Shown: in pieces, positions 26,465-35,148 of the stretch | How the letters are laid out: the number at the start of each line of letters is the position of its first letter | Position numbering within the stretch: the first letter of the stretch is position 1 | Assembly (NCBI RefSeq): GCF_000375405.1 | Contig: NZ_AQWS01000009.1 | Location: forward strand, 1-64,000 | From: Bacteroides propionicifaciens DSM 19291 = JCM 14649 | GTDB taxonomy: Bacteria; Bacteroidota; Bacteroidia; Bacteroidales; Bacteroidaceae | Direction of reading: 5' to 3' | DNA length: 64,000 nt | Program-made: the position numbers and the translations under genes | Notes under the pieces: generated by a model | What the model was told of the DNA's origin: nothing | Databases searched by the model: none | The model's input: only the letters and a program-made list of their open reading frames with translations

Positions 26465-27952
26465 TTATCTTCTATTCTTTCTTTTTGGTCTTCGAATCTT
26501 ATACCCTGAAATAAGTGCCCAGATAACGAGTATACCCGCAAAGAATATGTAGATCAGTGTGCCAGCTCCTAGGAATGTGTATATACGACCTGTATGTACT
26601 TCAAGGGCAATATTCCAAAGAGAAATAGGCTGTGTCCTTAAGAATTGGGGCATGCTGACAAAATTAGCCGGTTTCTCGTATTCAAAAATTACATCTTCAT
26701 TCTTAAAATCTGAGCTGTATCCCGTTATGGCTCGCTTACCGAATGGTGGGCCACTAACTTCTTCTGTTATTTCTTTTGTGAAATAGTCGGTTGTTATTCT
26801 ATTATTCCTATCCCAAACATATAGCCCACTAAAAGAACCTATAAGCCAATGATCTCTGTTTTTCTGCTCAAACACATTTATTCCCATAACGCTAATTGGA
26901 GGTGCATGTTCTATTTTTATAGGTGTAGCTGTGAGTGAGTCGAGTTGATACAATCCTTCAGAACTTGAGAGTAGCCAATCTTTATTAGCTGAGTCATATC
27001 TTAGAGCACGAATACGATCATTCCAAGGGTTCGAGCTGTCAAGCATTGTCGTGGGTATTGCTGGAATTTTTGTTTGAGCTAGAGCAATTAAAAGTGGTGG
27101 TCGCAAAGCCCAACCTGTAATGGCCAAAAATAACATAGCTCCGAATGTATACCTACCAAGCTTGTCGTGCCAGTTGAGTGAGAGTCTAAACCATCTTTTG
27201 GTTTTAGCGGTCGAAATTGCTTTTCTATTTTGGCGTTTAATCTGTTTGGGTAGTAGCCAAAATAATACTCCAGTAACACTTATTATAATCAGTATTACTC
27301 CCAATAAGTCAACAATAATTTTGCCAGCAACTCCAAATAGTTGTCCACTGTGAATGAGCCAAACGGTTCGGAACATGGTAACTTCTCCTTTATAGTCATT
27401 GGGTGCTTTGAGTTCCATGGGTTTAAAATTGGTGTATGGTGGGGTTGAAATATATAATTTAGAACGACCTACTGCAATAAGACTATCTCCCTTTATTATT
27501 AAGTCGGTCAACCTCTCTGTTGAACCGTAATTCAGGATCTGCCAATCTTCTGTTAAGCCTTTATGATAAAGTCCAAATTGTGATGCAGCGAAGAGTCTTC
27601 CACTAAGTGTTTGTTTTACCGCTTGTATATTGCGGTTATCAACGCCTTTAGGAAATCCCGTATTGAATGACTTGAACTCAGTAGCTGAACTGTTTGCTTC
27701 CCATACGCCTGCATTGCCATAGAGTAAGACAGCTGAGTCTTTACCGTTCTTATAGGATAGTGTACCTTTTACTAGACTATTATTCCAACCCTCATACCTG
27801 AAGGAAGAGGGGAGATATTTGCGATTTATTTCCAATGACGAAATAGCAGTGCGGTGGTTTAATAAGATCCCTGATATGCAAAACAAAATAATAAAAGGGC
27901 AGAACAATAGCCCAATCCATTTGTGATGTTTCTTCCAGGTCAATCGTTTCAT
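26465..27952 (-). CDS. PepSY-associated TM-helix protein
   Basis: A 495-residue inner-membrane protein. The N-terminal KKHHKWIGLLFCPFIILFCISGILLNHR is the PepSY-TM signature helix. Further helices lie near residues 205-230, 265-290 and 455-480. Two large periplasmic parts look like short beta-propeller-type repeats (for example NRNIQAVKQTLSGRLFAASQFGLY and DSANKDWLLSSSEGLY). PepSY-TM proteins often act in iron or siderophore reduction and uptake; nothing nearby confirms this. It is convergent with gene 26121 with almost no spacer. Confidence 0.8.
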   Translation of the reverse strand: MKRLTWKKHHKWIGLLFCPFIILFCISGILLNHRTAISSLEINRKYLPSSFRYEGWNNSLVKGTLSYKNGKDSAVLLYGNAGVWEANSSATEFKSFNTGFPKGVDNRNIQAVKQTLSGRLFAASQFGLYHKGLTEDWQILNYGSTERLTDLIIKGDSLIAVGRSKLYISTPPYTNFKPMELKAPNDYKGEVTMFRTVWLIHSGQLFGVAGKIIVDLLGVILIIISVTGVLFWLLPKQIKRQNRKAISTAKTKRWFRLSLNWHDKLGRYTFGAMLFLAITGWALRPPLLIALAQTKIPAIPTTMLDSSNPWNDRIRALRYDSANKDWLLSSSEGLYQLDSLTATPIKIEHAPPISVMGINVFEQKNRDHWLIGSFSGLYVWDRNNRITTDYFTKEITEEVSGPPFGKRAITGYSSDFKNEDVIFEYEKPANFVSMPQFLRTQPISLWNIALEVHTGRIYTFLGAGTLIYIFFAGILVIWALISGYKIRRPKRKNRR

Positions 27953-28277
27953 TTGGTAAGCTGCTTTTAAGTTATTCCGAAAGATATGAATACTTTAAAT
28001 TTATCTAGCAACTCCAACTCATAATTGTAAACAATAGCAAGATTACCCTACTCATACTTTAGCCGCTGCTTGGACTTTGAATTTACTGGATAAAGTGTGT
28101 TGCAAATTTACGTGCTATAATAATGATTAGTTTTGCTTTTGTAGCTTTGTATCAGTGTATTAAATAAAATACAATAGGCTTTAGTTGTAATAATGTTTTA
28201 TTATTATTAGTTTGCTTACTATTCAATCGAACTAAGTACTATTAAGAGGTACTTGAGTAAACAAACAATTTAATTCT
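27953..28277 (+). promoter_or_regulatory. Divergent intergenic region with kdgK promoter
   Basis: A 325-nt AT-rich gap between the divergent PepSY and KDG kinase genes. TAGCTTTG at 28142-28149 matches the -7 box and predicts a leader of about 120 nt for the kinase. On the minus strand TATCTTTC near 27980 is a near-match for the PepSY gene. I see no gene or strong RNA structure. Confidence 0.45.
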
Positions 28278-29315
28278 ATGAAAAAAGTAGTAAGTTTTGG
28301 AGAAATCATGCTACGTTTAGCAACTCCTGGTTATAGTCGTTTTATTCAGTCGAATGCTCTAAATGCCACTTTTGGTGGAGGCGAAGCCAATATCGCCGTT
28401 TCACTAGCTAATTATGGTATTCCTACAGAGTTTGTAACTCGTCTGCCACAAAATGACATAGCTGATTGGTGTATTTCTGATTTGCGTAAATACAATGTCG
28501 GTACGAGTCATATCCTTCGTGGAGGTGAGCGTGTAGGTATCTATTTTTTAGAAACTGGTGCTGTGGCGCGCGCTTCTAAAGTAGTTTATGATAGAGCTCA
28601 CTCTTCAGTAGCCGATATTAAGCCGGGAATGATTGATTGGGAAGCTATATTTAAAGATGCCGAGTGGTTTCATTGGACAGGAATCACTCCAGCAATTTCT
28701 CAAGGTGCTGCTGATGTTTGCTTAGAAGCTATTAAGGTGGCCAACCGTATGGGTGTGACTGTCTCTACTGACTTAAACTATCGAAAAAATCTTTGGAAAT
28801 ATGGCAAATCTGCGCAAGAGGTAATGCCCGCACTCGTTGAAGGTTGTGATGTTATCTTGGGTAATGAGGAAGATGCAGAGAAGGTTTTTGGTATCAAACC
28901 CGAGGGTTTTGATGTAACTGCTACAGCTGGTGAGGTCAATCCTAAGGAGTTTGAATCGGTATGTAAACAACTCATCAAACGTTTCCCTAGAGCTAAGAAA
29001 GTTGTTATTACTCTGCGAGGTTCAATTAATGCTAACCACAACACTTGGGGAGGATGCTTATATTCGGATAAACTTTACATGTCACAGCGTTATGATATTA
29101 CACATATTGTTGATCGTGTAGGTGGAGGTGATTCATTTATGGGTGGCTTGATCTATGGTCTGCTTACCTATAAGGATGATGATCAGAAGGCTCTTGAATT
29201 TGCTGCTGCGGCTTCTTGCTTAAAGCATACAGTTTATGGAGATTATAATATGGTTACCGTTCAAGAGGTTGAAAACTTGATGGGTGGAGATGGTTCAGGA
29301 CGTGTGTCTCGATAA
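28278..29315 (+). CDS. kdgK: 2-dehydro-3-deoxygluconokinase
   Basis: A 345-residue PfkB-family kinase converting 2-keto-3-deoxygluconate to its 6-phosphate, in pectin/uronate breakdown. The N-terminus VVSFGEIMLRLATPGYSRF and FGGGEANIAVSLANYG are typical of KdgK, as is the ERVGIYFLETGAVARASKVVYDRAHS segment. The C-terminal DRVGGGDSFMGG holds the catalytic Asp. The usual partner, KDPG aldolase, is not next to it in this window. A strong terminator follows. Confidence 0.9.
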   Translation: MKKVVSFGEIMLRLATPGYSRFIQSNALNATFGGGEANIAVSLANYGIPTEFVTRLPQNDIADWCISDLRKYNVGTSHILRGGERVGIYFLETGAVARASKVVYDRAHSSVADIKPGMIDWEAIFKDAEWFHWTGITPAISQGAADVCLEAIKVANRMGVTVSTDLNYRKNLWKYGKSAQEVMPALVEGCDVILGNEEDAEKVFGIKPEGFDVTATAGEVNPKEFESVCKQLIKRFPRAKKVVITLRGSINANHNTWGGCLYSDKLYMSQRYDITHIVDRVGGGDSFMGGLIYGLLTYKDDDQKALEFAAAASCLKHTVYGDYNMVTVQEVENLMGGDGSGRVSR

Positions 29316-29383
29316 TATAAAACGATTTAGTCGTTTACTTGTTTGGACTTACTCCTAAGCCTTAAGCGAGTAAGTAGGAGTAT

Positions 29384-29432
29384 AATCGCCCCCTTAGACA
29401 ATAGAACTTTGTCTAAGGGGGCGATTTCATTT
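29384..29432 (+). terminator. Terminator after kdgK
   Basis: A perfect 17-bp stem (29384-29400 with 29410-29426), including a GC-rich core, with a 9-nt loop and short T tract. Confidence 0.8.
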
Positions 29433-29558
29433 ATGGTTAAGTATGGTTAATTAATAGCTGTTACTTCTTTTATAATTAAAATATATTTATCATTGTGATG
29501 TTTAACAGTATTGTTAGATGATTGAGTTAGTGCTAAAATATATACTTTAAATAGAATT

Positions 29559-30176
29559 ATGTCAGTAAAAGAGACCGATACAGAGAAATTGATTTTGGAG
29601 GCTGCCGAAGCAGAGTTTTTAGATAAGGGCTATGGTAAATCGCGTACTACCGAGATTGCTAAGCGTGCAGGGCTGAATCATGCCATGCTTCATTATTACT
29701 ACCGCACTAAGATGAATCTTTTTGAGGTTGTATTTCGTCGAAAAGCAGAACAAATGTGTGATGGTATGCTTTTTACTATTACGCAAGATCTCCCTTTTCT
29801 CGAAAAAATCAAGATGTGGGTTGAGTCGCATTTTGATTTTGTAGCTGCTAATGAGCGATTACCAATATTTTTGTTTAGTGAGATCCGTAACGAGCAACCT
29901 CTCAAGGATCTTCTGATGCAAATTGTTAAAAGCAAGATGCTTCTGTTGATTAAGAATCTTCAAGAAGAAATTGATAAAGAGGTTGCTCGGGGTGCTATAA
30001 AACCAGTTGAGGCTAATGATTTTCTGCTCACTATGGTGTCGCTTAATGCCTTTGTCTTTATTAGCTCACCACTTATTAATAGTGTCTTCGAGATTACTCC
30101 CCAAAGTAAAGCTCAATTTCTGACACATCGTAAACAGCAAAATGTTGAGACAGTCTTGAACTTGTTTCGTCTTTAA
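29559..30176 (+). CDS. TetR/AcrR family transcriptional regulator
   Basis: A 205-residue regulator. The TetR DNA-binding domain is at residues 8-55: KLILEAAEAEFLDKGYGKSRTTEIAKRAGLNHAMLHYYYRTKMNLF. The remaining helical domain would bind ligand and dimerise. It is the first gene of a seven-gene set and lies 11 nt before the TolC-like gene, so it probably controls this exporter and itself. The arrangement resembles E. coli cecR (ybiH) with ybhGFSR. A candidate operator half-site pair, TAACA-GTAT-TGTTA, lies at 29503-29516. Confidence 0.9.
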   Translation: MSVKETDTEKLILEAAEAEFLDKGYGKSRTTEIAKRAGLNHAMLHYYYRTKMNLFEVVFRRKAEQMCDGMLFTITQDLPFLEKIKMWVESHFDFVAANERLPIFLFSEIRNEQPLKDLLMQIVKSKMLLLIKNLQEEIDKEVARGAIKPVEANDFLLTMVSLNAFVFISSPLINSVFEITPQSKAQFLTHRKQQNVETVLNLFRL

Positions 30177-30187
30177 TTTTTAGGCCT

Positions 30188-31441
30188 ATGAAACGACTTT
30201 TATTCGTGCTTATTTCTTCTGTTTTGCCTTTATCAGCTCTTTATGCACAGCTCTCTTTGAGTTCGTGTTATGAGAAAGCTGCTGCCAATTACCCTCAGAT
30301 TAGGCAATACGATTTAATAGAGCAGTCCAAGAACTATAACTTGGCTAATATTGGAAAAGGCTACTTGCCACAGATTCAACTCGGTCTAAAGGCTACCTAC
30401 CAATCGGAGGTTACCAAAGTCCCTATTGCTATGGATGGCATTAAAGCCTTGCATAAAGATCAGTATGGTGCGACCTTAGAGATGAATCAAAGCATTTGGG
30501 ATGGTGGGTCTATCCACGCAGCCAAGGCAGGAATTCGTAGCCAAAGTGAGGTTGAGAGAAAGCGGACAGATGTTACAGTCTATGCTATTCGTCAGCGTGT
30601 CAATGAACTTTATTTTGCGATTTTATTGCATGATGAGATGTTGCGACTTAACCAGGTTTTTCAGAATGATTTGTCTCGGAATTATCAGCAGGTAGCTACC
30701 TACCAAGATAATGGACTAGCTAATAAATCCGATTTAAATCAGATTAAAGTAGAGCAGGTTAAAGCTCAGCAAAACTATACTTCGCTTTTGCACAGCAAGA
30801 AGTCTTACTTAGAAATGCTATCACGAATGATTAATCAGCCTCTTGATTTATCAACCGAATTAGACAAACCCGAAGATTCTCTAGAGTTAGGAATTCTGTT
30901 GATTCAACGACCTGAACTGGCTTTTTATGAAGCTCAGATTAAGAGCTTAGGTATTCAACGCATGGAGGTAAAGGCTAGCTTGATGCCTAAGCTCAATCTT
31001 TTTGCTACAGGTGGTTATGGTCGTCCTGGACTAAACATGCTTGAGCCTGATTTCTCATTTTATTATATGGGGGGAATTTCGTTGAAATGGAATTTTAGCA
31101 GTCTATATACTCGAAAGAACAAGCTTAAGAATATTCAAACGAGTTCAGAACTGATTGAAACCAGTAGAGAGACTTTTTTATACAATAATAGGCTTCAAGT
31201 AACTCAGAGCAGTAACGAGATTGATAAGATGCGAGAGGTATTAAAGTCGGATGACGAAATTATAGCACTTCGAGGTTCAATAAAACAAGCTGCTCAACTT
31301 AAACTTGCCAGTGGTACACTTTCGGTGCTCGACTATATGCACGAAATTAATGCTGAGCAAGAGGCTAAACTAAATAAAATTATTCATGAGATTGAGCTTT
31401 TGCAAGCCATTCACAACTTGAAATTCTTAACTAATAACTAA
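30188..31441 (+). CDS. TolC family outer membrane efflux protein
   Basis: A 417-residue outer-membrane channel subunit. It has a signal peptide ending near ALYAQ and long amphipathic helices in two repeats (for example NQSIWDGGSIHAAKAGIRSQSEV and LNQIKVEQVKAQQNYTSLLHSKKSYLEM), as in TolC trimers. It should form the exit duct for the exporter encoded downstream. It lies 11 nt after the TetR gene and 7 nt before the HlyD-type gene. Confidence 0.88.
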   Translation: MKRLLFVLISSVLPLSALYAQLSLSSCYEKAAANYPQIRQYDLIEQSKNYNLANIGKGYLPQIQLGLKATYQSEVTKVPIAMDGIKALHKDQYGATLEMNQSIWDGGSIHAAKAGIRSQSEVERKRTDVTVYAIRQRVNELYFAILLHDEMLRLNQVFQNDLSRNYQQVATYQDNGLANKSDLNQIKVEQVKAQQNYTSLLHSKKSYLEMLSRMINQPLDLSTELDKPEDSLELGILLIQRPELAFYEAQIKSLGIQRMEVKASLMPKLNLFATGGYGRPGLNMLEPDFSFYYMGGISLKWNFSSLYTRKNKLKNIQTSSELIETSRETFLYNNRLQVTQSSNEIDKMREVLKSDDEIIALRGSIKQAAQLKLASGTLSVLDYMHEINAEQEAKLNKIIHEIELLQAIHNLKFLTNN

Positions 31442-31448
31442 GTGGAAT

Positions 31449-32345
31449 ATGAAATCTGTTAGATATTTATTTATAGCGACTCTGCTTCTTGCTCTGGCTA
31501 GCTGTAAAAGCAAAGATGTAGAATACGATGCCTCAGGTGTTTTTGAGGCTACCGAAGTGATCGTGTCAGCGCAAAGTAGTGGAGAAATTAAGAAACTTAC
31601 ACTTGGTGAAGGTGAGGTTTTGGCTATTAATCAACAAGTCGGTTATATCGATACTATGCAGCTTAGCTTGAAGTACTTGCAATTGGAGGCTAGTCTTTCG
31701 GGGGTTAAAAGTCGTAAGTCTGATTTACCCACTCAAGTTGCTGCCCTCAAAGCTCAGATTGCAAACCAAGAGCGTGAGCACAAACGATTTTCCAATTTGG
31801 TAGCCAGTGATGCTGCCAATCAGAAGCAGGTTGACGATATTGAGTCTCAAATCTTGGTACTTCAAAAGCAACTTAAGGCATTGCACGAAAACATACACAA
31901 CTCGAATGCAAGTTTGTCAAATGAGCAGCGTGCTGTTTTGGCACAGATGGATCAGATCCAAGATCAAATAAATAAAGCTCGCATCATCAGCCCAATTCAG
32001 GGTACAGTTCTTGCAAAATATGCAGAACAAGGAGAATTTGCTATGCCTGGTAAAGCTCTATTTAAAATGGCCGACTTGCAGATCGTTTATCTTCGAGCCT
32101 ATGTTACTGCCGACCAACTCACTACAGTAAAGTTAGGTCAAACGGTAAAGGTCTATTCCGATTTAGGAGCAGAGGGTAGAAAAGAGCACCAAGGTAAGGT
32201 TACCTGGATAGCCGATAAGGCAGAGTTTACACCTAAAACAATTCAAACCCGAGATGAAAGAGCCAATCTAGTTTATGCTGTTAAAATCGAAGTGCAGAAC
32301 GATGGCTTTATCAAAAAAGGTATGTACGGTGAGGTCAAGTTTTAA
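31449..32345 (+). CDS. HlyD-family periplasmic adaptor lipoprotein (YbhG-like)
   Basis: A 298-residue membrane fusion protein linking the ABC permeases to TolC. The signal ends in a lipobox (LALASC), so it is probably lipid-anchored. Order of regions: lipoyl half-motif (ATEVIVSAQSSGEIKKLTLGEG), alpha-helical hairpin (about 75-165), second lipoyl half (ISPIQGTVLAKYAEQGEFAMPG) and beta-barrel. Size and layout match YbhG/YhiI. It sits between the TolC-like and first ATPase genes. Confidence 0.88.
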   Translation: MKSVRYLFIATLLLALASCKSKDVEYDASGVFEATEVIVSAQSSGEIKKLTLGEGEVLAINQQVGYIDTMQLSLKYLQLEASLSGVKSRKSDLPTQVAALKAQIANQEREHKRFSNLVASDAANQKQVDDIESQILVLQKQLKALHENIHNSNASLSNEQRAVLAQMDQIQDQINKARIISPIQGTVLAKYAEQGEFAMPGKALFKMADLQIVYLRAYVTADQLTTVKLGQTVKVYSDLGAEGRKEHQGKVTWIADKAEFTPKTIQTRDERANLVYAVKIEVQNDGFIKKGMYGEVKF

Positions 32346-32366
32346 TTCATAAAACAACTACAAGAT

Positions 32367-33281
32367 ATGATTGCAGTAGCAGTGAAAAATATCAGCAAAA
32401 CCTATGACAAAGTCTCTGCATTGAAGTCTATAAGTTTTGAAGCTAGTAAAGGAGAGATATTCGGGATTATTGGCCCAGATGGTGCGGGGAAGACCACGTT
32501 ATTTCGGATTCTTACCACATTACTCTTAGCCGATAGTGGTGAGGCAACTGTTGATGGTTTTAATGTAGTGAATGACTATAAGGCGATTCGTCAGCGTATT
32601 GGCTACATGCCCGGTAAGTTCTCGCTTTACGAAGACCTGAGTGTTGAGGAAAACCTAGAGTTTTTTGCCACACTTTTCCACACCACTGTCCAAGAGAACT
32701 ATCACCTAATTGAGGAGATATATAAACAAATAGAGCCCTTCAAGAAACGAAGAGCGGGAAAACTGTCGGGAGGTATGAAGCAGAAACTTGCTTTGAGCTG
32801 TGCTTTGATTCATAAACCCTCAGTTTTGTTCTTGGATGAACCCACTACAGGTGTTGACCCTGTGTCAAGAAAGGAGTTTTGGGAGATGCTCTCCAACCTA
32901 AAAACTCAGGGGATTACGATTTTGGTTTCCACACCCTATATGGATGAGGCTTCACTATGTGATAGAATTACTTTTATACACCAAGGTAAGTTCCTCGATG
33001 TAGATACACCACGAAATATGATTGCTAAGTACCCCTCGAAGCTATTGGCTGTATCTGCAAGTCGTATGTATCCGTTACTGCTCGACCTCAGAGCGAATCC
33101 TCAGGTATTGAGTAGCTTTACATTTGGTGATAATCACCATGTAACTTTGGCGGCCACTTATTCGGTTGAAGAGCTAGCTGCTTACCTTAGGCTAAAAAAC
33201 CATGAGGATGTTTTGATTCAACCAATTGAACCTACTATTGAAGATTGTTTTATGCAAATAACAACTACTGCTGATGAATGA
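32367..33281 (+). CDS. ABC transporter ATP-binding protein (YbhF N-half-like)
   Basis: A 304-residue ATPase of an ABC-2 exporter. Walker A GPDGAGKTT, canonical signature KLSGGMKQKL, Walker B LFLDEPTTGVD and a following STPYMDEASLCD segment are intact. The C-terminal 80 residues are an accessory domain. It corresponds to the first half of E. coli YbhF, in which two ATPase domains are fused; here they are separate genes overlapping by 8 nt, which implies translational coupling. Confidence 0.92.
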   Translation: MIAVAVKNISKTYDKVSALKSISFEASKGEIFGIIGPDGAGKTTLFRILTTLLLADSGEATVDGFNVVNDYKAIRQRIGYMPGKFSLYEDLSVEENLEFFATLFHTTVQENYHLIEEIYKQIEPFKKRRAGKLSGGMKQKLALSCALIHKPSVLFLDEPTTGVDPVSRKEFWEMLSNLKTQGITILVSTPYMDEASLCDRITFIHQGKFLDVDTPRNMIAKYPSKLLAVSASRMYPLLLDLRANPQVLSSFTFGDNHHVTLAATYSVEELAAYLRLKNHEDVLIQPIEPTIEDCFMQITTTADE

Positions 33282-34017
33282 CATCGTAATTCAGGCTCAC
33301 GAATTGACCAAAAAATTTGGCGATTTTACGGCTGTTGATCATATAAGTTTTGAGGTTCATAAAGCCGAAATCTTTGGGTTTCTTGGTGCTAATGGTGCCG
33401 GGAAGACTACTGCCATGCGTATGCTTTGTGGGCTGAGCCATCCAACCTCAGGATCAGGAAGTGTAGCTGGTTTTGATATTGCTAAGGACCCCGAAAAGGT
33501 TAAAGCCAGTATAGGTTATATGAGCCAAAAGTTTTCTCTCTATGGTGATCTGAAGGTGTGGGAGAATATCCGTCTTTTTGGAGGGATCTACGGGATGAAG
33601 ACCAAAGCAATTGCCTCTAAAACTGATGTGATTTTAAATCATCTGGGGTTAATGAGTGAAAAAAATACATTAGTCCGTGATTTACCACTTGGCTGGAAGC
33701 AAAAATTAGCTTTTTCAGTCTCTATATTTCATTCGCCCCAAATTGTCTTCCTTGATGAGCCTACGGGTGGAGTAGACCCTGCCGCTCGTCGTCAGTTTTG
33801 GGAAATGATATACGAGGCTGTCGATCAAGGAATCACTGTGTTTGTCACCACTCACTATATGGATGAAGCTGAATATTGTGATAGGGTGTCTATTATGGTT
33901 GATGGGCGGATCGAAGGGCTTAATACTCCAGCACAACTCAAGCAAGAAACAACTTCTACCTCAATGGATGAGGTATTTCAGAAATTTGCACGTAAAGCAA
34001 CTCGTAATCAAGATTAA
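33274..34017 (+). CDS. ABC transporter ATP-binding protein (YbhF C-half-like)
   Basis: A 247-residue ATPase partnering the preceding one. Walker A GANGAGKTT and Walker B VFLDEPTGGVDPAARR are intact, with the switch His in TTHYMDE. The signature is non-canonical, LPLGWKQKL instead of LSGGxKQ, as in the second half of E. coli YbhF. This suggests an asymmetric heterodimer with one standard and one degenerate composite site. It starts inside the end of the upstream gene (8-nt overlap) and ends 3 nt before the first permease. Confidence 0.92.
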   Translation: MNDIVIQAHELTKKFGDFTAVDHISFEVHKAEIFGFLGANGAGKTTAMRMLCGLSHPTSGSGSVAGFDIAKDPEKVKASIGYMSQKFSLYGDLKVWENIRLFGGIYGMKTKAIASKTDVILNHLGLMSEKNTLVRDLPLGWKQKLAFSVSIFHSPQIVFLDEPTGGVDPAARRQFWEMIYEAVDQGITVFVTTHYMDEAEYCDRVSIMVDGRIEGLNTPAQLKQETTSTSMDEVFQKFARKATRNQD

Positions 34018-34020
34018 ACT

Positions 34021-35130
34021 ATGAAGCAATTTCTAGCATTTGTAAAGAAGGAGTTCTTCCATATCTTCAGAGATAAGCGGACAGTTCTGATTTTATTGGC
34101 TATGCCCGTAGTTCAGATTATTCTTTTTGGTTTTGCCATAACCACTGAGGTCAAAAATGCTCAGATTGCTATTTATGACCAATCCAAAGATGTCGTGACT
34201 CAGCAAATTATCCAGCGTCTTCAGGCCAATGAATATTTCACGCTTGTCGAAAATATTTCTGAGCCTTCTCAGATAGAGAAGCTAATGAAAAATGGTAGGG
34301 TAAGCATGGTTTTAGTGTTTGAACCTAATTTTCAAGAGAATATTGAACACTTAGGCAAGGCCGACCTGCAAGTTGTTGTCGATGCTACTGATCCCAATCA
34401 AGCAAAAACCATGACCAACTATGTGACAAGTATTATAATGCAATATCAGCAAGAGTTTATACCCTTGAAGTCTGAAGTGGCTCCGATGCAAATCGTACCA
34501 CAAGTAAGAATGCTTTATAATCCTCAAATGGTTGGTGCGTATAATTTTGTGCCTGGAGTGATGGGATTAATTTTGATGTTGATTTGTGCCATGATGACTT
34601 CGATCTCTATTGTTCGAGAAAAAGAGAAGGGTAGTATGGAGGTTTTATTGGCTTCCCCGATTCGTCCAATCTTTATTATCATTGCCAAAGCTGTACCTTA
34701 TTTCGTAATCTCTATTGGCAATTTAGCAACGATATTAACGCTCTCTGTGTTTGTCTTAAATGTACCCATAGCTGGTAGCTTAACCATGATAGTGGCTGTT
34801 TCGCTTTTGTTTATTTTGGTAGCACTGCTCTTGGGGTTATTAATCTCCAATTTGGTTAAGTCACAGGTGGCAGCAATGTTGATTTCGGGAATGGGACTAA
34901 TGACGCCCACAATGATTCTCTCGGGAATGATGTTCCCTACCGAGAGTATGCCTGTGATTTTGCAGGGCATTTCATCGATTATACCTGCGCGTTGGTACAT
35001 AACTATTATTAAGAAGTTAATGATTCAGGGTGTAGATTCAGTTTATATTGTGACCGAGTTGGGGGTCTTGATTCTCATGCTTTTGGTTTTGCTTGCGGTA
35101 AGTCTGAAGACATTTAAAAAACGCTTATAG
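34021..35130 (+). CDS. ABC-2 type permease (YbhS-like)
   Basis: A 369-residue inner-membrane subunit. One N-terminal helix (about 22-42) follows the FVKKEFFHIFRDKRTVLILL segment. A large periplasmic domain (about 45-175) comes next, then five C-terminal helices with the ABC-2 coupling region REKEKGSMEVLLASPI. It heterodimerises with the next gene product. Substrate is unknown; E. coli YbhFSR has been linked to drug and cation efflux. Confidence 0.9.
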   Translation: MKQFLAFVKKEFFHIFRDKRTVLILLAMPVVQIILFGFAITTEVKNAQIAIYDQSKDVVTQQIIQRLQANEYFTLVENISEPSQIEKLMKNGRVSMVLVFEPNFQENIEHLGKADLQVVVDATDPNQAKTMTNYVTSIIMQYQQEFIPLKSEVAPMQIVPQVRMLYNPQMVGAYNFVPGVMGLILMLICAMMTSISIVREKEKGSMEVLLASPIRPIFIIIAKAVPYFVISIGNLATILTLSVFVLNVPIAGSLTMIVAVSLLFILVALLLGLLISNLVKSQVAAMLISGMGLMTPTMILSGMMFPTESMPVILQGISSIIPARWYITIIKKLMIQGVDSVYIVTELGVLILMLLVLLAVSLKTFKKRL

Positions 35131-35148
35131 CCTAATAAATAGATAAAT

